Under the pieces are notes generated by a model, which did no database searches, was not told where the DNA came from, and saw only the letters and a program-made list of their open reading frames with translations. From the NCBI GenBank assembly GCA_945859605.1, contig OX243811.1:32615713-32679712 (forward strand): a stretch of DNA of 64,000 nucleotides, given 5' to 3'. Origin of the DNA: Lumbricus rubellus. Its lineage: Eukaryota > Annelida > Clitellata > Crassiclitellata > Lumbricidae. Made by a program: the position numbers and the translations under genes. This document shows, piece by piece, positions 50,601-59,598 of the stretch (the first letter of the stretch is position 1; each line of letters begins with the position of its first letter).

Positions 50601-53600
50601 CATAAAAAGGAGAATGAAGAGTATAAAGATTAAAATGGAGCAAAAAAAGATGGAATGAGAGTATAAAATATAGCCTAAATATAGGAAATTAATCATCACG
50701 AGAATTGTGAGGAGGAAGGCAAGGAGGAGGAGGAGGGAAAAGATTATGTGGAAGAGAATAAATTGTATGTGGACGAACAGAAGGTTGAATGGTGAAGAAC
50801 TATAGGAAGCATGCAGGATACGGTGGAGGATTGAATGAGGAAGAGGATGGGAAAAGAGGAGGAAGTGACAAAGAGGTGCAAGTAAAGAACAAGAAGGATT
50901 GGATGCATGATGCAAGACTAGGAAGATAAGGACGAGGAGTAGGTAGGATATTATATAGGAAAGGACAAACTGGACAATGATAGGAGGACAAATAAATTGA
51001 ATATGGAAGAAAGAGAGAGGTGGAGGAAGCTGACTATGAGGACGGGGCGTGTAATCGATGATGAGGAGGAGCAATTGGAATGGGAGGTGGAAGAGGAAGA
51101 AAATAATACGATGGGATGTTGGGTGGAAGAGAAGAAAGAGATGGAAGAAGATCAGAGGGATGAGATGACAACGGAACGACGATGCATGACAGGAAAGTGG
51201 AGAAGGAATAATAATATGGAGAAATTAGAGAACGATGCAGCAGCATGAGAAATGGGATTTGAAGAGAGAAGAAAATGAAGGACGACGCAGAGAACGGTAT
51301 ATATATCAATATGTATATATATAGTCTATTATATTATATATATATAAGGATATATATATAAGGAAGACCACTGTAGCGGACTAAGGAGCAAGAAGAAAAG
51401 GAAGAATGAAGAAATGTGAAAGAGGAATGAAAAGGAAATGGAGAGATGCGGAAACGATGGAGGGGAGGGCGAAAGATAAAGAACTGCAGAGAACGGAAGG
51501 GGTATAACCTGAGGATCACAGAGGATAGCCATAGTAGTGTGAAACAGAAGTTGGAAGAGAGAGACGTTGTGAAGTAGAAGTATATTGTCTTGTCTTGTCT
51601 TTAACCTTCCTCGATTCGAGAGTTGGTCGCTTCATGGACATGCCTTCGCCACTTTCTCCTGTCTTTCGCCTCCTTCAATATCTCCTCGAATGGTAGTTCC
51701 ATCCATGTGATGACATTAGCGATCCATCCCATCCTCGGTCTTCCCCTTGTCCTTGATCCCGACATCGTACCCTGTATTATTTCCTTCTCCATACAGCCCC
51801 CCTGTTTCCTCATCAAATGACCGAAGTAAATGAGTTTCCTTCTTTTTATCGAGTTCAATAAGGTTCTTTCTGTTCCAGTTTTCTCCAATACCCATTCGTT
51901 TGTTCTTTTTTCCGTCCATTGTACTCTCAAGATCTTCCTTAGGCATTTCAGTTCAAAAGCATTTATTCTGTCTTCTTCTCTTTTTCTGATCGTCCAACTT
52001 TCACACCCATAAGTCGCCACTGGCCATATCAATGCTTTCAAAAGTCTGATCTTGGTAATCATTTTTATATTATGACTTTTCCATATCGTCTTCAACGCTG
52101 TCCCTGTGTTGAGTCCTCTTGCTAGTTTTTCTCGTATATCTTTGCTGCTATCTGCGTCTTCAGTTATCATCGATCCTAGGTAATGAAAGGTGTCTACCTG
52201 TTCCAGTTTTTTTCCTCCAATTTCAATATTACACGTTCTACCTTTTTGTGTCATGACTTTAGTTTTGTCCATGTTTATCCTCAGAAGTATATACTATACA
52301 CTATAGATGGAGAGGGGAAAGGGGGATAATTAAGGATGATTCGAGAAGAATATAATATAATCTTACAATTTCCGCATTATCAGTGAATATAGATGAACAG
52401 GGAACACACCAACCGACAACATTATAATCCAATCTAACAACTTATATAGCGCCATGATAATAAATGCGGACGAAAGTCTGCACCTGATCGGGAAAGAAGA
52501 GCTGACGCAGACGACAAAAGAGAGCAAGCAGAGGAAAGTGAAGTGGGCAGGCGTCGACCGAAATGAAAAGGCGTGGAAGAAATAGCCGGTGTACCCCCCC
52601 CCCCCCCCACCCGCAGGCAGCATCATCATCTCGGGTTACGGAAGCTGGTTATTTCGGACGCAGTTTGACATTCACGGGACGCACCCCCCCCCCAGTGCCC
52701 CCACACTCCCCGCAAAGGCTGCGGAAGACGGGAACAATGGAGAACGAGATGAATCGACCGAGAAATGCCGAAGACACATGGGACCTGGAGACAGCAAGTG
52801 CCATCACCGTCTCCGCTGCAGGTCACCGGTTCGAACCCTATAATACCGGTTTATACTTGCACAATGGAATAATAATTTATGTGGTACTGCTTTATATGAA
52901 CAAACTGGCCGAGCTTTATTTCTCGTGGCGTATTTAATTATTTATCGGTGGTGTAGTGGGTATATAATTATGTTTGTTGCCTCGCAGCCGAAGGGTTCCA
53001 GGTTCGAATCTACCTCGCTACCTCACTACCTTTTTTAGTGGGCATATAATTATGTTCGTTGCCTTGCAACAGAACTGAGAATGAAAGAGGTTTTTTAAAA
53101 TTCCTAAAACGCTCAACAACTAAAGTCGCAGAAGAAAAATTTCACAAAATAGTTAGGCTATCCTTTAAAAAATTCATCGAAAGAGTCTTCAAATTAAAGT
53201 TCTCGTATACAAAGCGTCTCAGAGACAAAAATATCTATAGCCGATAATACGTGTGGGCTACATATATAAAGAAAAATCCATGGACGAAAAGTACCTCGAC
53301 ATATTAGGTTATATTTTATTATAGGCATTATCGTCGGTAAGATTTCACCGGTCTATGCGTAGACCTATTACCCCGTGGAGCAGAAAATAACGATCTTTAC
53401 ATCCAGACAATAGTATACAGACTTCTCGCAGAGTGCTTGCACCACCACCACCACCAGCAGCACCACCACCACCAGCACCAGCAGCGGTAGCAGAGACGGA
53501 GGCTGAGACGGTGGCACTGGAGACAGAGAGTCAATGCTTCAGACGTTCGTTCGTTTGTCTCGAGATCTATTGTCTTTCGAATGGTCGTCGTCACAGGAAC

Positions 53601-56600
53601 GACGCGACCATCATTGTGAGGAGCGCGCATATTTGCTCAAACGGCAGCAGCAGCAGCAGCCATTGTATCTCGACTCCATCGCTCACCCATTGTGTTCAGT
53701 CGTCGTCGTCGTCGTCATCATCATCATCATCATCGTGTAGACCAAGCGGTATCGGTCGCCGCTCCTGCCAGCAGCAGGTACCCACCGCCGCTCCTCGCTC
53801 GCTCGCTCCCGTCCGATGAACCGATCGAACTGCATCGTGCAAAGCACCATTATCAGTTTCACTTACGCTAAGTGAATCTACCATCTGTATGTGTGTATAC
53901 TGTGTATACTCAGTAATGTAACACAGGACTCTGGAGATATATTTCTATAGCGCCATATCGCCCAGGGTAAATAGATCTGCCACATGCATTGTTTGATCTC
54001 TAAAGGAGACGTATAACATTGATATTACTTGTAATGTAATCGTAATGCAATTGGTTGATTCGCTGGTGGCTTAATTCTAAGTCGATCTGAGTTGTCAGCC
54101 TATAATGCGATTGCATGCATGGTATAGTTCATTTTAACCAAGGGTATTTTGATGTTCATCTCGACTCACTCAGTCTACCATCGATCTGGAGTGTTGGCAA
54201 ATAATAACCAATATGAGATGAAAGGTGTGAAAGCAAATATTGCCTTTGTTAAATAATAACCAATAGATCTATGAGATGAAAGGTGTGAAAGCAAATATTG
54301 CCTTTGTTATAATCCTGTGTTTGCGCTTGAACACAAAGATTATGACAAAACCTCAGGACCACCATGTCCCGAGGAGATTCCATGAAAAGTGTGTAGACAA
54401 TTTGATCATGGGCATATGTAGTAGGCTAAGCATGCGGTGCTCACCAACAATTAGGCCTATATGGTCTCCAGGTCATTGACTTCGAACTCGCCATCACAAG
54501 TTCATGTGTTAGCGATAACTTCTAAAGAACGAAAATAAAGCGAATTAAGTTGGTGAAAATTATCGCGTCGGTCAAAAGCGTTTTCAAAGTGTTTGCATTA
54601 TTTGCTATATTTAACGACACCCATATTAGATCTATAGACTTTTGACTGCCTGCTTGCCCTTTGTCCTCGACTTCGTCTTTGATTATTGATAGCCAATGCT
54701 TAAGCTTAGCCTACATGTAGGCCTGTGTCTTTCAATGTCGTCTGGCAATTTAACGGTATAGATAGTTTCTGTTAATGGTGCTCTCATACCAAAGACATTA
54801 GCGAAAGACTGTGGGTTGAAATTCCCAACCACCTGCCAATTCTGACCCTGGATGATGAACAGCTGCAGCTTTGTTTTTAAATGAGATCCAATTATAGCTC
54901 ACCGCTTTGACACTAATTATGGTCGTCGAAAGGACAGCGTGAAAGAAACGAAGTCGCAGAACAACAATTATATTTCTTTATTTTCTGCATGAAAATCAAA
55001 ACACAATAGGATATAATAATATTTCTATGCATGATTCTATTTCTATTTATAATTATAGAAACCCACCAGAGGCGCTGCTCTGGATCTGACAGCGCATAAC
55101 GACGCATCCTAAGCGATAACACCAGAAGGCAAAGAAATACCTAGAAGCTCATTTATAGGTTGCTAGGCAACCCATACAAAAAAGATGGACCGACCACATC
55201 AAGTCCACAACTAAGCTTATGTGCTTTGCCATGGAGGACTGGCTGGCTGACGACGGTACAACCAGGTCATTATAGGATATTTTATATAGTATAACTAAGC
55301 TTATGTGCTTTGCCATGGAAGGCTGCATGGATGGCGGTAGCCTACACTCAGGTCATTATAGGATTCATTTATATCTACTGGAAGGAGAGTAGTTCTTTCA
55401 ACTAACGCCAAGACGCAGACTTATCGACACTAAGACTGTCAGCCAGGGCCGGATTAACCAGTATGCCATGTCTGCCATGGCGGCGGGCCCCCCGTCGTCA
55501 GGGGCCCCCCGTCCGTGACCAACAAGAATTTTTAATATCCACATTCCCATTTATTCAACTTCACTCCAAGGGCAGTGTGCAAATTCTTGTCAATAATAAT
55601 TTCTGATTGGATTTTATGAAGGCAATCAAATTATCAATGGCTCCTATAATTATATCTGCCATCTATAATCATGATTTTGTCTCTGATCCATACTTTTAAA
55701 TAGAAGCATTGAATCATTGATGAGGGGAAATAAAATTGCATAAAGTCGCATTTAAAGGCAGGGCCGGATTTAGGCATGTTCAACATGTTCGGCCGAATAG
55801 GGGCCCCCACACTTTAGGGGGCCCCCACAAATGTGAAGATTTTTTCGCAATTTTCTACCAAACGACTATTTTCCCGGAAATTTCGCCTGATGAATAAAAA
55901 AAGGTCATAAACTTTTTTGGCGTATGAAATGGTATGATTTTCCCGAAAATTTCGCCAGATGACTTTTTTTTAAAAATCCCGAACAGGGCCCCCACATTGC
56001 TTAATCCGGCCCTGTTTAAAGGGAAGGATAAATTTCGTGCCGAAACCTTTGGACAATCGTCAGTTACTGTAGGTTAGTCACCGTTAGTGCTTTCATTAAG
56101 ATGGGCCTATAATAGGCCTAATATTATCGGAATGCTGCATGCAAAGAAGTTCAAAATATGCTCAGAGTTTTAACGCACTTCGATACGCTGGATGCTGACA
56201 TGATTAGAGAATTGTAACTCGAATTGGAAAAGACAAAGGCCTATATAATTATTTATTTTGGTGGTTTAGAAGCTGCAGAATTTATTCTCTGTTGAAAAGG
56301 TTCAGTTCGTTATGTTGCGCAAACAGTGGCGGCGCCAGCTATACAATAATTTAGGAGGTTGCACCAAGGTCATGGGAGTTATTCATCGCTAGGCTAAGTC
56401 GAAGAAATTAATGTACCGAAGATATCAAAATTCCAAAGAATTTTTGATAGATCATAAGGCAGGTCAAGAGCAAAATAGGCAGGTCACGTCATATGACCTA
56501 TGGTATATAGCGCCGCCACTGTTTGCATAGTGCAGAGACTGCAGCTGTAGGCCTATGTGGACTAAATCACCAGCTTCTCTTGCCATGGTGCAGAACACTG

Positions 56601-59541
56601 AAGCTCTTCAAACTACATTCCCAAGGTGTCCATTGCTCTCCTTATGTATGCTACATGTGGTGCCTTGTATGGTATCAAACTGCAATGGTGAAAGATCTTA
56701 GATTCTTTGTCAAACTGGCATTGTTCAAGAATAATCTGCGGAGAACAATGACAAGAAAAACGCGTATAGGCCTACATGTAACTGCAGTGGAACTTCTCAG
56801 TGTTGATAGTGATCCATTACACCGTTTCTTTCAATGACAATATTAACCAGCTTGCACACTGCCAAGAGTAGAAAAATGTTGACCATGCATTGTCGATCGG
56901 TATTTCATAGGATTTAAACCGTTAGACTGAACAATATCTGCATCGACGTCTATATAATGGTGTCGCTTAGCATGGTTTTCATTTTAAGCTACACAATCAT
57001 ACGAGTTATAAAAAATTGTGGTCAATTAGAGGCATGCATTAACATGTGAGAGGAACATGGTGACGGAAGGTCAAGGTGAATTAAGGGCCCCCCCGGAGAA
57101 TATGGCGGCGGGCCCCCCGGGAGCTTAATCCGGCCCTGCTGTCAGCGACCACATTTTCTTAGCATCGACATTATAATAAAATTATGGCCATTTCGTGGAA
57201 TTAAAACAGATGTGTATAAGTCTTCCTTTGGTATGATTCTTATGATGTCAATCTTGGAATTCAAGATAGGACGGACCAATAGAGAAACACCTTTACCAGG
57301 CAGCTTACAATGACATAGGATAAGTAAGTTAGTATAGAGATAATCGGGGAGCAGACTGAGCAGTCGACGAGAGCAGACGTTGAGTAGTCGAGGCGCAGTT
57401 GTGATAGCAGTCAGGTTATCGTGAAGCAGTGAAGCTTAGACTGTACATTCTGCATTAGACTTCATGTCTAGTGTTCAGCAGACAATAGAAGTTCATCTAA
57501 CGTGAGAAGTCTAGAATGGTCGTTCTTGTATTGCTGTAACGTTCGTAGCTGTCGCATCATCATCGTTGAACATTCGTGTGCAATTAAACTGTATACTCGT
57601 CAAGTGACGTTCGCATTGAATGCAGTAAAGACATGCCTAAAGAAGATTACAGACTTCACTATAGATAGGCAGATACAATCCATCTGATAGCCGATTCGAA
57701 CTATATACAATAGTCGGATCCTAACGATGGTACACATACATGCATGGGCGTCCGCAGGGGGGCGCAAGGGGGCACGAGGGGCCCCCCCCCTAGATTTTTC
57801 GCATATTTGCAGATAACTCTAGATTATTTGGCTATGATTATTACAATGCGATTTTCCACGTGATTATCTGTGTGTTCTACAAGTTGGACGTATAAGTTAT
57901 ATCTTTCTTTCTATGCATAGCATATAGATAGCCTATAGAATTTCTCTTGGTAATATTGAAATTCATACTGTTAACCCACTATACGACAAAATGCATTCAG
58001 TCGTGTCATCTAATTGCCAAGTAATTGGTATCGTGTTCCCTTTAGCAGCGGCTCTTGTGTTGTTTCAGGCGATCACTGCCAGATAACAGATCCAGCCGGT
58101 GAAACGCGAATACATAGTCACATATATATTCACACGATTATAATATATAGGCATATAGGCCTATATATATAGCCTATATAAACTTTATTGGCACTGACTG
58201 GAGCGACTGTCTCTGAGCCATGACTGCAGCTTCTTCCCTCTATGCCAGCCAACACGCGTTTTGCCACACTTTAACCCGCTAGCTTCGGAACTATATATAC
58301 TGCATTTCTAGGGGTCCTGGTGTACTATATAATACATATCTATATAATGTATACTATAGGAAGAGCCGAAGAGGTGCGTTATTCTTATAGGGCTACGCGA
58401 TGCGTTGACTCAGCCTTGGTTGGCTTCAGAGACAGGATGAAAGATGAGGGTGCCAGCGAGAGACATCGACAGAGAAGAAGAGGTAGAAGGGGCAGAGAAA
58501 TAAAGGGGTAGGAGGGAGAGAAGAGGAAACATCACATCAAAGTTGATATTTGATAGGGTGGCATATATAATATATATATAGGCTTATATTATATATAATT
58601 ATATATACACGTATACTGTGCGAGGGGAGAGAGAAGGGAAGGGATGAGTAGTGAGCAGAGGAATCTAGTCACCACATCTATCGGAGGAAAGTTACGACCT
58701 TGCTGACAGATTGAGATAGGTCCCAACACAGGGGACCAAAAGCTTCCCGCTCGAGGCAGAGCGAAGGGCAATTTGTTAGGAACGGAACAGGAAGTTAAAG
58801 GGTGTTCATTTTCGCTTGAAGTTAGGTTCTATAAACGGTCATATTTTTACAACTAAAATGCCGGTATAGGCCTACAGCGGGCACCACACAAATTAAGGTA
58901 ATTCAATACGGTACGCTTGTGTGATGGTAGAACATGGATTCTTTCGTTCGACAACCAGTGACGACCGTTTATCAGGTTTCTATGCAGACCTAATGAGTGT
59001 ATGTACAATTGTACATTGTAATTCGTACTTGGGAAACAATATTCTTCATCTTGGTCTTCGTACGTCGGAAACAATTTCAGCCAACAAAAGCGGGTTCAGG
59101 AAGTGATAAATCAAGTTCGATATAAGACCCCAGACGATTGCAGTTGTTACTTCAAGAGTAAGGTCAGATTTCAGTCACATAAAATTTGACTATCATAACT
59201 GTTTTGACAATGAATGTCTAAGATTTTTCGCATGCTGGGTTCCGTGACAGCGGATTGACAGGGAGCCAGCGCAGAAGGAGCGAGCAACGAATGTGGAGTG
59301 ATCGGTTGCTTTCGACAAGCTATTTAGCCCCTGTAACAATTGGATAAAAATCTGCGCCCCCCTAGAAAAATTCCTGCGGACGCCCATGCATACATGCACA
59401 GGCCTATAAAAATAAATATATACATGCATACATGCATACACATATACATGCATCCATGCATACATGCACACATACACCACATACAGACAGACAGACAAAC
59501 ATGCAGACAAACACGCATACAGACAGACACACAGAGACACG

Positions 59542-59598
<57 letters not shown>

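Larger units (their letters stand above)
55444..57138 (+). mobile_element. hAT transposon with decayed transposase, host of two nested elements
   Basis: Ends CAGGGCCGGATTAA and inverted TTAATCCGGCCCTG, with a perfect 8-bp duplication CTGTCAGC (55436-55443, 57139-57146). Near 56590-56880 the three forward frames together contain a broken hAT C-terminal dimerisation region: [20 protein letters not shown] in one frame, then [16 protein letters not shown] and [10 protein letters not shown] in another. Stops and frameshifts make it a pseudogene. The total is 1695 bp including the nested insertions. Confidence 0.9.

Noticed and set aside
50562..51074. A 170-codon hydrophobic minus-strand frame
   Set aside because: Follows from the purine-rich plus strand; Leu/Phe/Ser-rich with no conserved pattern, and neighbouring frames are open too.
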